Positions 16,634-26,074 of a stretch of 64,000 nucleotides of DNA are shown piece after piece. The position numbers and the translations under genes were made by a program. The DNA is taken from NCBI GenBank assembly GCA_020634755.1, contig JACKBC010000032.1:14130-78129 (forward strand). Direction: 5' to 3'. Source of the DNA: Caldilineaceae bacterium. GTDB taxonomy: Bacteria > Chloroflexota > Anaerolineae > Caldilineales > Caldilineaceae. Numbering within the stretch: position 1 is the first letter of the stretch; the number at the start of each line of letters is the position of its first letter. A model generated the notes under the pieces. It saw only the letters and a program-made list of their open reading frames with translations, searched no databases and had not been told where the DNA came from.

Positions 16634-17124
16634 GTATCTCTCCCTCGGTCAATGGTTTGCTTCCACAAAAAAGATTTGTCATATGGACCAAAGTATAAAC
16701 TTCAACCAACGATATGTCTAGTCACCATGCAGAATGATATGGATTCATCTGCTCCTTCATTTTCCTCCACATTATGTTACGATATGTTACGATGTAAATC
16801 CGTATGACAATATTGTTATTGAGAAAACCCACTCTGATTGCGTTCATTCCTAACCAATTCCTCCTTACCTGCCCCGCCTGTATCAAGACTTTTGAACTGT
16901 AAGAAACATGAAAGACGCCTGAGGACGGTCGCTTGATATAATCAAGTATCTGTTCACGATTTACGCAGCGCCTGTGGACGGCCAAGAGAACAGACCATCT
17001 TTTGCAAAGCGATTCTTACTCCAGGCTTGCGTAAGTTCTATGTTATTAGAAATCTTCATGCCCTTCTTCATGCCCCCAACGCACGTACATTCGTTAACAA
17101 ATTCATCCAGGTAAGGACAATTTC
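16634..17124. other. Intergenic region with a family-A repeat
   Basis: These 491 bp separate divergent genes (AOR on minus, secreted protein on plus). They hold the family-A repeat 16958-17037 and a short tandem TGTTACGATATGTTACGATG around 16770-16795. No ORF is supported. Confidence 0.5.
16958..17037. repeat. Dispersed 80-bp inverted-repeat element, family A copy 3
   Basis: The ends are GATTTACGCAGCGCCTGTGG and CCAGGCTTGCGTAAGTT, in the opposite orientation to copies 1, 2 and 4. The right end CTCCAGGCTTGCGTAA is the one also seen in family B, which ties the two families together. Confidence 0.8.
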
Positions 17125-19977
17125 ATGCCAAACGTATTCCCACGAGTTGCGATTTTCTGTGGCGTCCTGCTCTTCTGCCTAACGACATGGAGCCAGCCCG
17201 CCCTGGCCCAAACGCCGGAAATCGACGTGCAGGGCAACAACATTTCGATTGCCGACGGCAGCACAACGCCCAACATGGCAGACGGCACAGACTTCGGTTT
17301 TGTCAACGTAAACACCACCAGCACGCCCCACACTTTTGCCATATTAAACACCGGCGCTGGCGCTCTAAACATTAGCTCGCTGACGCTGAGCGGCATTCAC
17401 AATCTCGATTTTGCGCTTTCTGGCCTACCCACACCTACCACCGTGGGCGCGGGCAATTCGGTCACCTTTACCGTGGATTTCACCCCCAGCGGGATTGGGT
17501 CACGCGTGGCCACGGTAGAAATCATCAGCAATGATCCCAACGAATCACCCTATACGTTCGATATTACGGGCGATGGCTTTCCGCCGGGCGAACAGTCCGG
17601 CTTTCTCAGCATTGCCAAGACTACCTTTCCCTCTGGCGGCAGTGGCTTTGACTTTATCCACGACATTGAAGCGCCCTATGCGTTTACGCTAGATGACGGC
17701 ATGAGCCAGTTCTATGAGGTTGTGCCCGGGGCCTACACCATAACCGAGACGGTCCCAACTGGCTGGTCGCTTGAATTTGTCAACTGCTTTGTGAGTCAAG
17801 GTCCGGGACAGGTTGCTGGAGCGGGGCTCGGCGGCGGCGCCAATTACACGGTAAATGGCAATAGCCTAACTGTAACAGTTGCGGCATTTGAATCGGTAAA
17901 TTGCACTTTTCTTAATGAGGAAAATCAGATAGATAAAGAGACGCAATCCCCTAACGTGGAAGCCGGGGGCGTAGCTACCTACACCATTGCCATTACCAAT
18001 ACGTTTAGTTTTGATTTTCAAGGCGTCACTATCACCGACACGCTGCCCGCCGGCTTTACCTATCGCGCCACCGTGGGCATTGCCGAAAACGGCGTCACTC
18101 GCAACAGCGTGACCAACCCGGCGATTGGCGATTCTGAACTGATTTGGGGCGAGTGGGACATTGCACAGGGCGGCAGCCTGCTCATCCAATTCACGGTGGA
18201 TGTGGCGCCCACGGTGCTGCCCGGCACATACGATAACGCGGCTTGTCTCATCGATATCGAAGGCATCTTGGATTGCGACGATGGCCTGGTAGAGACCGAT
18301 GAAGATGTAACTGTTTCTCCGCCCACGGGCAGCATCACGGTGCTCAAGCAGGCCACGCCCAACGATGGGACGAGTTTTGATTTCAACTTTGGCAATGGTC
18401 AAAGCAGCACGCCATTTAGCCTGGCCAGTGGCGCCAGTCAGCAATTCTCGCAGCTGCTTGCGGGCGCCTATGCTATCACCGAAAGCATCCCCAGCGATTG
18501 GGTGCTCACCAACATCGCCTGTGATGGCGATGCATCCACCATTGCCGTTGCCAATGGCATTTCCGTAAACCTGGATGGCCAGGACACGACCTGCACCTTT
18601 ACCAATGCCAAACGGCCCACGCTGACCGTCACCAAAGTGGTGGTCAACGACAACGGTGGTACGGGCGCAGCGGGCGACTTCACGCTCAACGTGGCGGCGA
18701 CCAATCCCAGCCAGAGCAGCTTTGCCGGCAGCGCCAGCGGCACGACGATTACGCTAGATGCGGGCAGCTACAGCATTACCGAAAGCGCCGCCGCGGGTTA
18801 CGCTGTTTCCTACTCGGCGGACTGTATGGGAACCATTGCGCTGGGCGAAAGCCGAAGCTGCACCGTGACCAATGATGACATTCCGCCCGGCAGCGGTACG
18901 CTCACCATTGTGAAAGCGGCGTCGCCAGAAAGCAGCCAGCCCTTTAGCTTTAGCAGCCCCACGCTGGGCGCCTTTACGCTGATCGACGACGGCTCTAGCA
19001 GCGACCGCCGGCTCTTTGTGGTGGACGCCAACAGCAGCCACGCCGTCACCGAAACCGTACCGGCGGGCTGGACGCTGCAAAGCGCAACGTGCGACAACGG
19101 TAACCCGGTCGACGACATTTTTGTGGCCCAGGGCTCCAGCGTGATCTGCACATTCACCAATGTCGCCATCCCCGGCAGCATTACGGTGAACAAAGTGCCC
19201 AGCCTCGATGTGGCGCTGGTGGGCGAAACCGTCACATACACCTACGTGGTGCGCAACAACGGCAGCGTGACCCTGAGCAACATAGTGGCCGTGGACGACA
19301 AGCTGGGCAATATTTCGTTGCCATTTACCACGCTGATACCCGGCCAGGAGACCTTCGGCATTGCCTCTGCCACCGTTCAGGCCGGTGATCTGCCCGGCCC
19401 GCTAGTCAACACCGTCGCTGTGACCGGCACGCCGCCGGTGGGTCCAGACGTTTCCGCCAGTGCGCAGGCATCGGTGGCGCTGGTCAACGCCGGCATCTCG
19501 CTGGTCAAAACGGTGGCGCTAGATGGGGCGAACCCGGCCTGTGGCGCAACCAGCACCATTACAGTGGCGCCGGGCGCAGTGGTGGCCTATTGCTACACGG
19601 TGACGAATACCGGCGACGTGACGCTGATCTCGCATAGTCTGACTGACGACCAACTGGGCGAGATCTTTGCCGCCAGAGCCTTTACGCTGGCGCCAGGCCA
19701 AAGCATCAGCAACATTGAGCTAGGCGTACCGGCCACGGCCACTATCAACGCCGAAACGACCAACGTGGCCACCTGGACCGCCCAAACGGCCGACATGGGC
19801 GGCGTACAGGCGGCCAGCGGCGCGTCAGACGCGCAGTTGCTGCGCGTGATCACGGTGCAGGCCACGGCCACGGCCACCGTGCAGATCGACCCCAACTTGT
19901 TGCCACCCACCGCGCTGGACGAGAGCAGCGAGCCGGCGCGTATGCAGCATATCTATTTGCCGCTGCTGGAGCGGTAA
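17125..19977 (+). CDS. Secreted multi-domain protein with HYDIN-like, SpaA-like and DUF11 repeats
   Basis: This 950-aa protein starts with a signal peptide (VAIFCGVLLFCLTTW, cut near ALAQ). It continues with a choice-of-anchor/HYDIN-like Ig domain (about residues 30-150, FTPSGIGSRVATVEIISNDP). Several prealbumin-like SpaA-type modules follow (each with YTITETVP, a GW and NCTF or TCTFTN), with DUF11 domains (KETQSPNVEAGGVATYTIAITNT about 270; KVPSLDVALVGETVTYTYVVRN about 690; KTVALDGANP about 790). These are stalk modules of surface adhesins. The C-terminus is HIYLPLLER, a short tail also seen in variant form on two other secreted proteins of this window. It probably acts at the cell surface or in the sheath. 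Confidence 0.85.
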   Translation: MPNVFPRVAIFCGVLLFCLTTWSQPALAQTPEIDVQGNNISIADGSTTPNMADGTDFGFVNVNTTSTPHTFAILNTGAGALNISSLTLSGIHNLDFALSGLPTPTTVGAGNSVTFTVDFTPSGIGSRVATVEIISNDPNESPYTFDITGDGFPPGEQSGFLSIAKTTFPSGGSGFDFIHDIEAPYAFTLDDGMSQFYEVVPGAYTITETVPTGWSLEFVNCFVSQGPGQVAGAGLGGGANYTVNGNSLTVTVAAFESVNCTFLNEENQIDKETQSPNVEAGGVATYTIAITNTFSFDFQGVTITDTLPAGFTYRATVGIAENGVTRNSVTNPAIGDSELIWGEWDIAQGGSLLIQFTVDVAPTVLPGTYDNAACLIDIEGILDCDDGLVETDEDVTVSPPTGSITVLKQATPNDGTSFDFNFGNGQSSTPFSLASGASQQFSQLLAGAYAITESIPSDWVLTNIACDGDASTIAVANGISVNLDGQDTTCTFTNAKRPTLTVTKVVVNDNGGTGAAGDFTLNVAATNPSQSSFAGSASGTTITLDAGSYSITESAAAGYAVSYSADCMGTIALGESRSCTVTNDDIPPGSGTLTIVKAASPESSQPFSFSSPTLGAFTLIDDGSSSDRRLFVVDANSSHAVTETVPAGWTLQSATCDNGNPVDDIFVAQGSSVICTFTNVAIPGSITVNKVPSLDVALVGETVTYTYVVRNNGSVTLSNIVAVDDKLGNISLPFTTLIPGQETFGIASATVQAGDLPGPLVNTVAVTGTPPVGPDVSASAQASVALVNAGISLVKTVALDGANPACGATSTITVAPGAVVAYCYTVTNTGDVTLISHSLTDDQLGEIFAARAFTLAPGQSISNIELGVPATATINAETTNVATWTAQTADMGGVQAASGASDAQLLRVITVQATATATVQIDPNLLPPTALDESSEPARMQHIYLPLLER

Positions 19978-20056
19978 TGGTTAAACGCATGCGCAAACAC
20001 GATTTTAAACAGTGCTGCGGCGTACAATATTGGCAAACGATTGTACGCCGCATTTT

Positions 20057-23000
20057 CTATTCAGCTTTACGCGGGGCAAAGGGCAGGAAGAATTGATGCA
20101 CATTTTGCGGCACTGGAGTACCCGTGTTGTTCGGAGGGATGCTAGATATGGTGGCTGCGACCAACGTAGGCCGCAGCTCGCCCACATCCACGGCGGCCTC
20201 GTTACGCCAGAGTCCGCCTCCATTCAACAGCAGGTTGTCGCCAATCCGGAAGCTTACGCTCCGACCGGGCTGACCACAGCCAGGTCCCATATAGCTATCA
20301 TCCGCCGCCACCTTAACGCCAAATAGAATGCGACCGCCGTCTACTTGGGTCTTGCCGAAGCCGCATCTTGTGAGCACTGGCTGCCCCGCGGCATCGGTAG
20401 CAGAGACCCAGGCCGTCACCGTCAGCCCAGACGTGCCGGTAATGCCCGCGGTGGGCGTCACCACGCCGTAGAAGAGCGCGGGCGGCGTTAAGCTGGTTGA
20501 TGCACCAGTTACCCTCGTATCACCATTGCCCCTGAGGTACAGCGTGATCGGCTCGGTGGCAGTAATGTGAATCCAATAGCCCAAACCAAACTCAAGCTGC
20601 TGCAAATCATTAACCAAGCCTCTGAATTTTTGCGGCACATCGGGGCTATAGCCGCGCCAGGGAGCGATGCGGTCGTTTGTCGTATATCCCCACACAATGC
20701 TGTAGCTGTCATCAATGGACGCCAATGCCTCCGTTACGTTGCGCGTTCCCTGTATCGGATAGGCAAAATTGTTCCAACCGCCTCCGGCAAGGGGAATTTC
20801 AACACTGGACATGAGCGCATAACGCCCCGGCCCCAGCGCAGGGGCAGACGCCATGTTCTGGGTGGTGTTCAGCGTCGTGGTGAGCGGCTGCCAGGTGGCA
20901 GTGATAGGCTCGGTGGGCCGGTAGAAAATGCGGATATATTGCTCTTCACCGGGTGGGACATCGCTGCTTAAATAGTTAATACTAATGGATGCCTCGGGCA
21001 AAGGAATGGTTGGCGAGGAGGCAAGTAGATTATAGGCCTGCCCAACGACTGTGGTCCAAGCCGGCGCGCCGGTGATGGTGGTTGAAGGTTGAATTGCGTA
21101 CAGCTCACCTTTTTGGAAATCCAATTTTCGCCCAAAGATAACGGCTTGACCATCCGAGGAGATAATGGGCGCTTGCGCTCGACTGAAGCCTTGGGCGCGG
21201 CTAAAGCCCTGGGCCCGACTGAAACCTTGCGCCCGGCTAAAACCGGGATTACCGCCCACGTTGTAATCAGTAACAATTTCGCGCCTTTGTGCGGATGAGG
21301 TTTCTTCCACCCAGACGCGTACATATCCCTCCAAGGCCGGCAACTTATCCGTTGGCACGCTTAAGTTGCCGGTGTATGTTTTGGATAGAGCATCCCAAGG
21401 CAGCGTGATTTCTGGCTGCGCAGAAATATTGGCCGGGAAAAGCTGTGCTTTTAGCTCAAGACCAGAGATGAGGTTCGCAACTTGAATCGACAACGTGCGT
21501 GAGGTTACGGGTGTCAACAGTACTTGTGGCTGCCAATCGGGAAACTCGGACATCTCAATCTGCGTAATCTGCGGCTCATTGAGATCAATTACTTTGCAGC
21601 CTAAACGATTTGCGGCCAGTTCATAGACACATATCTCGTCCTTTTCACGTGCGCCATAGGCCTCCACTCGATATCCTCTGGGGCTGCCCAAATCGATTAA
21701 GTTGCTGAATTGCTCACCGTCCGCTTGAAACAAGAATGCACGAGCCTGCGGACCAGCAGAGATTAAGGTTTGCTTTTGCGTCAACTCAAAAGTTCGGTTG
21801 CTTAGCAAATTCGATACCGACTCTGATATGGACCCTGATGGCGGCACATCGACTTGGGTGACCGCCAAGGGCAACGTATTGGGTCCCGCATATATGGGAT
21901 TGGTAATAGCACCCGTAGGCATGATCATTTGGGGGTAAAACTGCTTAATTGTCTCCCAATCAGAGCGCTGCACGGTCTGATTGGACAAGGTCTGTGCACA
22001 TTCGGGAACCCAGTTTTGGTTGGGGTGAAACTCGCTATATTCATCTTGCGCATATGGATCACTCATTACGCCCGGGCAGGTGCTGATAGACTCTAAAATA
22101 TCATATTGAGCGTTCCCATATTGAACTTCTTTTATCCCAATATAATTATCGTTTAAGAAGAAAAGAAAGTGCCCAAGTTCATGTGCCAGCGTACGCGCCC
22201 AGTCTTCATCTACATTAGTGCCCGGTTCAAAATAGCGATTCCAGACGGCGCCCATGCGGATATGGCCCATCACATATGTGAGCGGACTGTTATCGACGGT
22301 TTCAGTCAGTGTTCCGGTGATTACACCGCCTTGCGATGCGCTAGGCCGCAGGCGATTGTTGGCATAGATGCGGATGTGCGCATCGTTCCATTTCTCGCGA
22401 TTTCGATATATGGTGATTTTCCCCAACGCGGCCTGTCCATTGGTCCAGTCATAGAGCAACGTCGATGTCCGCCTGAAGTTACGCTGCAAGCTATATAAAT
22501 ACGGATCATCGTCGCGCATACCCCACTCGAGAGAAACGTCCAGATCAAAAAGGATAAGCTGCGAGGCGTTTTGAGTAGGCACAACGAGGTTTTGCACCCC
22601 CAGCCGCTGAATTTGCTGACCCACTGAGTCGCTTGCGGTGGAGATTATATTGGAAGTATAAAGGCGGAGTACGTCGCTAACAGAGAAGTGCAGCGTAGGG
22701 GTGATGGGGGCCAAGGCTACCAGCGTATCGCTAATAGCAAATTCGGTGCGCCCACGAAGGTAGCCAAGCGGGTTCGTGAATAGAGGTGTCTCGTTCCCCC
22801 CCAACAATTGCCCATTGCGATAGACACGCGCACCTACGATTGGCGTCCCGTTGTCATCGACAACGCGTACCTGCGAACCGCGCACGCGAAACGGCAATGT
22901 TGTGGCGCTCAACGACCGCCAAGTTCTGGGATCGCGCGATGCGGCCTCGATTCTAATCACCACGTTGTCAGACTGACCCCAAAATCCAGATTGCCAAAGG

Positions 23001-25996
23001 TCCAAAACCACAAGTCCACAGCGCAAAGGCAACCCAAAAGCCACCGGCAGCATAATATTAAACGCTTGTCGCTGCGCGGCTGCCTGCACAGTCTTAGGCT
23101 GATTCGAACAATCATAGGGCGTAGAAATCTTACTCAGCGCGGCAGGTAATACCTTCTGCCAGCTACCACCGCCATCCAACGAATAATAGGCAATAAAGTT
23201 TTCGGCAAGGACGCCTTGCTCATCTACGGCGCCTTCTGCATCAAAATAGCGGTATGGAATTGTAATGACATTACCGGGCAATATCTCGGGAATCACCGAA
23301 AGATTGGGTCCCTTCCGGCCAAGTGGCTGCAAAAGCGACAATTGGCGAGGGCGACGAGTTGTGCCAACGAGCGATTGACTCTTGTTTAGATAAATACCGC
23401 TTCCCCTAGGCGTCACAACGTCCTCATAGTCGCACGGATTTGGAAAACAGGGTGGAGGGCCAAGTATATACCCTTCTGTGTTTGCATTCCCCACAGCCAA
23501 ATCGATATCTCCATCTCCATCCACATCGCCCCAAGCTACACTGCGCGTATTGTCTAGGTCACCGAGGTTCCCGGTGTCTCGCAACTGCAAAACGCCGCGG
23601 TCATTCTGATATATCTGATTGGATTCCCCATAGTTTCCCGCCGCCAGATCGAGATCGCCATCCCCATCTACATCTCCCCACGCCACGCTCGACGTACTGT
23701 GCCATTCAGTTGAACTCCAGGAAGCCGTATTTGTTAAGACGCCGTGCTCATTGAGATACACCTGATTTATCCCCTGATTGCCCACCGCCAAATCAATAAA
23801 GCCATCGCCGTTGACGTCTCCCCAAGCCACACTTTGCGTATAATCAGCTTCAACGGATTGCCAGCTGGGGCTGCGCTCTAGCTCATCACCGACATTTGTG
23901 TATACCTTATTGGCTTCGAAGTTTGTATTGCCCGTCGCCAGATCCAGGTCGCCATCATTATCCATATCCGCCCAGGCAATACTCCATGTATCATCCGCAT
24001 CATCCGACCACCAGCTTGCGGTAGTGCCAAGGGTGACTCCCATATTCATGTATATGCGATTCTCGCCATTTTTATAACAGTCACACACTAGATCATATGT
24101 GGGCGCATTGCCCACCGCCAAGTCCAGATTCCCATCACCGTTGACGTCGCCCCAAGCCACGCTGTACGTATCATCACGTTCTTCAGATTGCCAATCGGAG
24201 CTTTCAGACAAGTGACCACTGTGGTTAAGGTATATTCTATTAACGCTGTCACTAGGCCAACAAGAACAATCGAAATCATAGGCGGCCACATTGCCCACCG
24301 CTAAATCGAGCCAGCCATCTCCGTTTACGTCGCCCCACGCCACGCTCTGGGTAAAATCATTTTCTACCGACTGCCACATTACAGTGGCCTGTAAAGCCCC
24401 ACTATCGTTACGATAAACTTTGACCGGATTCCCAGCGCCAGTGCCCACGGCCAAATCCAAATCGCCATCTCTGTCTACATCTCCCCATGCTATGCTATAG
24501 ACGCTATTAAGGTCGGCAGGATTCCAGACCGATTCAGTTTGCAGAATCGTTCTCTCAGTAAAATAGATCTGAATCGTGCTAGCACTGCATTCGCACTCCT
24601 CATCGTATCCGTAAATAGCCGCTGCTAGATCCGGATCGCCATCGCCATCCACATCTCCCCAAGCTATACTCGTGATGTAATCGTCTACGCCAGAAGTCCA
24701 TATGGCTTGCGGCTGCAGTTCGCCGTTGTCATTGCGATAGATTCTGTTTACGCCGGCATTGCCAGTCGTCAAATCCGCATCACCATCGCCATCTACATCC
24801 TGCCAAGCCACAACAGACGTAGAATCACTTTCTGCCGGACGCCAGGCCTTTGTGGATGTTAAAACACCACGGGCGTTGATGTACACTGCTGCCTGACTCC
24901 CCGTAGCCACGGCTAATTCTGGATACCCATCGCGATTGATGTCGCGCCATGCAATGCTATAAACTGCGTTAGACTCAATAGGAATATACATTGGGTTTTG
25001 CAGCACGCCGTCCACGTTTAAATAGATGACGACTTCATGACGATAGCAGTCACAACTCATATCGTGGCCGAAACCGCTCAATGCCAGATCAAGCTTGCCA
25101 TCATAATTAACGTCTCCCCACGCCACACTGGTCGTCCATTGGAGCTCGGGCAAGAGCCAATATGGTGTTTCACTCAATAGTCCGTCAGCCAAATTTAAGT
25201 AGACTCCACTCGAGCCTTCCGCGCCAACAGCCAAGTCTGGTAGTCTATCTCCATTCACGTCCCCCCAGGCCAGACTATGGACAACCCCTCCAAGTTCAAC
25301 CGCGGACCAGGTAGGGACCGATGCCAGCTTCGCACCTTCATTGCGGTAGATTTCGACATAACCATAGCCTGCTACAGCTAGATCCAATTTTTGGTCTCCA
25401 TCGGCGTCTCCCCACGCCAGGCTCTCTACGCTCTTCACTTCGCCCGGAGCCCAATCCGCAGGGGTTAACACCCCGCGCTCGTTAAGATAGAGCGTGACTA
25501 CATCACCACCGATGGCCAGATCAACATCGCCATCTCCATCCACATCGCCCCAGGCCATGCTCGTAATGCTGCCACCATCAACTACAGTACTCCAGCCAGG
25601 TGATGTACTCAAGCCGATCGGTCCATCTGCACTGACTTGGGCGGCCATATTTGCTACGGGCGCTGCCAAATTGGACGAGGTTTCTACTTCTGCCGGCGGG
25701 CTTGCGGCGTGGGCCAGCGTGAATGTTTCAACCGGCGCTTGCCGTAACAGACCTGGGCCGTTTTGAACATCTATGGTGCGGTTGAGATGAAAGCCAGCGT
25801 TTTCTATTGGCTCAACCGAAGTCGTGAAACGCCGGTTTTCATTCAGAGCTGAGTATAGATTGGCAGATTGGGCACTGAACAGGCCAATGCAAACCCACAA
25901 AAGCAGCATGGCCGGGAAAATGAGTATGAACAGATAGCCAATACGAGTCCAAAAGCGAGAATTACCCATTGAGAAACGATGGCGCCGGGTGGACAT
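20057..25996 (-). CDS. Giant secreted FG-GAP/VCBS protein with zincin motif
   Basis: This 1979-aa protein has an N-terminal hydrophobic signal or anchor (IGYLFILIFPAMLLLWVCIGLF, about residues 19-40). About 14 FG-GAP/VCBS-like repeats follow (core SVAWGDVDGDGDLDLAVGN, about residues 130-850) and would form a calcium-binding beta-propeller. The middle has HELGHFLFFLNDNY at about 1272-1285, an HExxH with a possible third ligand Asp as in CLCA-type metalloproteases. Four tandem GFSRAQ hexapeptides follow near 1590, then Ig-like domains. The C-terminus HQFFLPFAPRKAE is a variant of the tail on other secreted proteins here. It starts 78 bp after the CHAT gene on the same strand and may be cotranscribed. 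It is probably surface-located and perhaps proteolytic. Confidence 0.85.
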   Translation of the reverse strand: MSTRRHRFSMGNSRFWTRIGYLFILIFPAMLLLWVCIGLFSAQSANLYSALNENRRFTTSVEPIENAGFHLNRTIDVQNGPGLLRQAPVETFTLAHAASPPAEVETSSNLAAPVANMAAQVSADGPIGLSTSPGWSTVVDGGSITSMAWGDVDGDGDVDLAIGGDVVTLYLNERGVLTPADWAPGEVKSVESLAWGDADGDQKLDLAVAGYGYVEIYRNEGAKLASVPTWSAVELGGVVHSLAWGDVNGDRLPDLAVGAEGSSGVYLNLADGLLSETPYWLLPELQWTTSVAWGDVNYDGKLDLALSGFGHDMSCDCYRHEVVIYLNVDGVLQNPMYIPIESNAVYSIAWRDINRDGYPELAVATGSQAAVYINARGVLTSTKAWRPAESDSTSVVAWQDVDGDGDADLTTGNAGVNRIYRNDNGELQPQAIWTSGVDDYITSIAWGDVDGDGDPDLAAAIYGYDEECECSASTIQIYFTERTILQTESVWNPADLNSVYSIAWGDVDRDGDLDLAVGTGAGNPVKVYRNDSGALQATVMWQSVENDFTQSVAWGDVNGDGWLDLAVGNVAAYDFDCSCWPSDSVNRIYLNHSGHLSESSDWQSEERDDTYSVAWGDVNGDGNLDLAVGNAPTYDLVCDCYKNGENRIYMNMGVTLGTTASWWSDDADDTWSIAWADMDNDGDLDLATGNTNFEANKVYTNVGDELERSPSWQSVEADYTQSVAWGDVNGDGFIDLAVGNQGINQVYLNEHGVLTNTASWSSTEWHSTSSVAWGDVDGDGDLDLAAGNYGESNQIYQNDRGVLQLRDTGNLGDLDNTRSVAWGDVDGDGDIDLAVGNANTEGYILGPPPCFPNPCDYEDVVTPRGSGIYLNKSQSLVGTTRRPRQLSLLQPLGRKGPNLSVIPEILPGNVITIPYRYFDAEGAVDEQGVLAENFIAYYSLDGGGSWQKVLPAALSKISTPYDCSNQPKTVQAAAQRQAFNIMLPVAFGLPLRCGLVVLDLWQSGFWGQSDNVVIRIEAASRDPRTWRSLSATTLPFRVRGSQVRVVDDNGTPIVGARVYRNGQLLGGNETPLFTNPLGYLRGRTEFAISDTLVALAPITPTLHFSVSDVLRLYTSNIISTASDSVGQQIQRLGVQNLVVPTQNASQLILFDLDVSLEWGMRDDDPYLYSLQRNFRRTSTLLYDWTNGQAALGKITIYRNREKWNDAHIRIYANNRLRPSASQGGVITGTLTETVDNSPLTYVMGHIRMGAVWNRYFEPGTNVDEDWARTLAHELGHFLFFLNDNYIGIKEVQYGNAQYDILESISTCPGVMSDPYAQDEYSEFHPNQNWVPECAQTLSNQTVQRSDWETIKQFYPQMIMPTGAITNPIYAGPNTLPLAVTQVDVPPSGSISESVSNLLSNRTFELTQKQTLISAGPQARAFLFQADGEQFSNLIDLGSPRGYRVEAYGAREKDEICVYELAANRLGCKVIDLNEPQITQIEMSEFPDWQPQVLLTPVTSRTLSIQVANLISGLELKAQLFPANISAQPEITLPWDALSKTYTGNLSVPTDKLPALEGYVRVWVEETSSAQRREIVTDYNVGGNPGFSRAQGFSRAQGFSRAQGFSRAQAPIISSDGQAVIFGRKLDFQKGELYAIQPSTTITGAPAWTTVVGQAYNLLASSPTIPLPEASISINYLSSDVPPGEEQYIRIFYRPTEPITATWQPLTTTLNTTQNMASAPALGPGRYALMSSVEIPLAGGGWNNFAYPIQGTRNVTEALASIDDSYSIVWGYTTNDRIAPWRGYSPDVPQKFRGLVNDLQQLEFGLGYWIHITATEPITLYLRGNGDTRVTGASTSLTPPALFYGVVTPTAGITGTSGLTVTAWVSATDAAGQPVLTRCGFGKTQVDGGRILFGVKVAADDSYMGPGCGQPGRSVSFRIGDNLLLNGGGLWRNEAAVDVGELRPTLVAATISSIPPNNTGTPVPQNVHQFFLPFAPRKAE
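21173..21244 (-). repeat. Four tandem 18-bp units coding GFSRAQ
   Basis: Inside the FG-GAP gene four consecutive 18-bp units each encode Gly-Phe-Ser-Arg-Ala-Gln. They differ at synonymous sites, so the peptide is selected and not merely the product of a fresh slippage. They sit in a linker between the protease-like middle and the C-terminal domains. Confidence 0.9.
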
Positions 25997-26074
25997 GGGG
26001 TCTCCTTATTCGTAACATCAACTTGAAAAGGGAATACACAAACACAGGACTTATAGAAACATCCGCATTATCGA

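Noticed and set aside
16722..16985. 87-codon minus-strand ORF
   Set aside because: It begins within a family-A repeat and has no support from composition or context.
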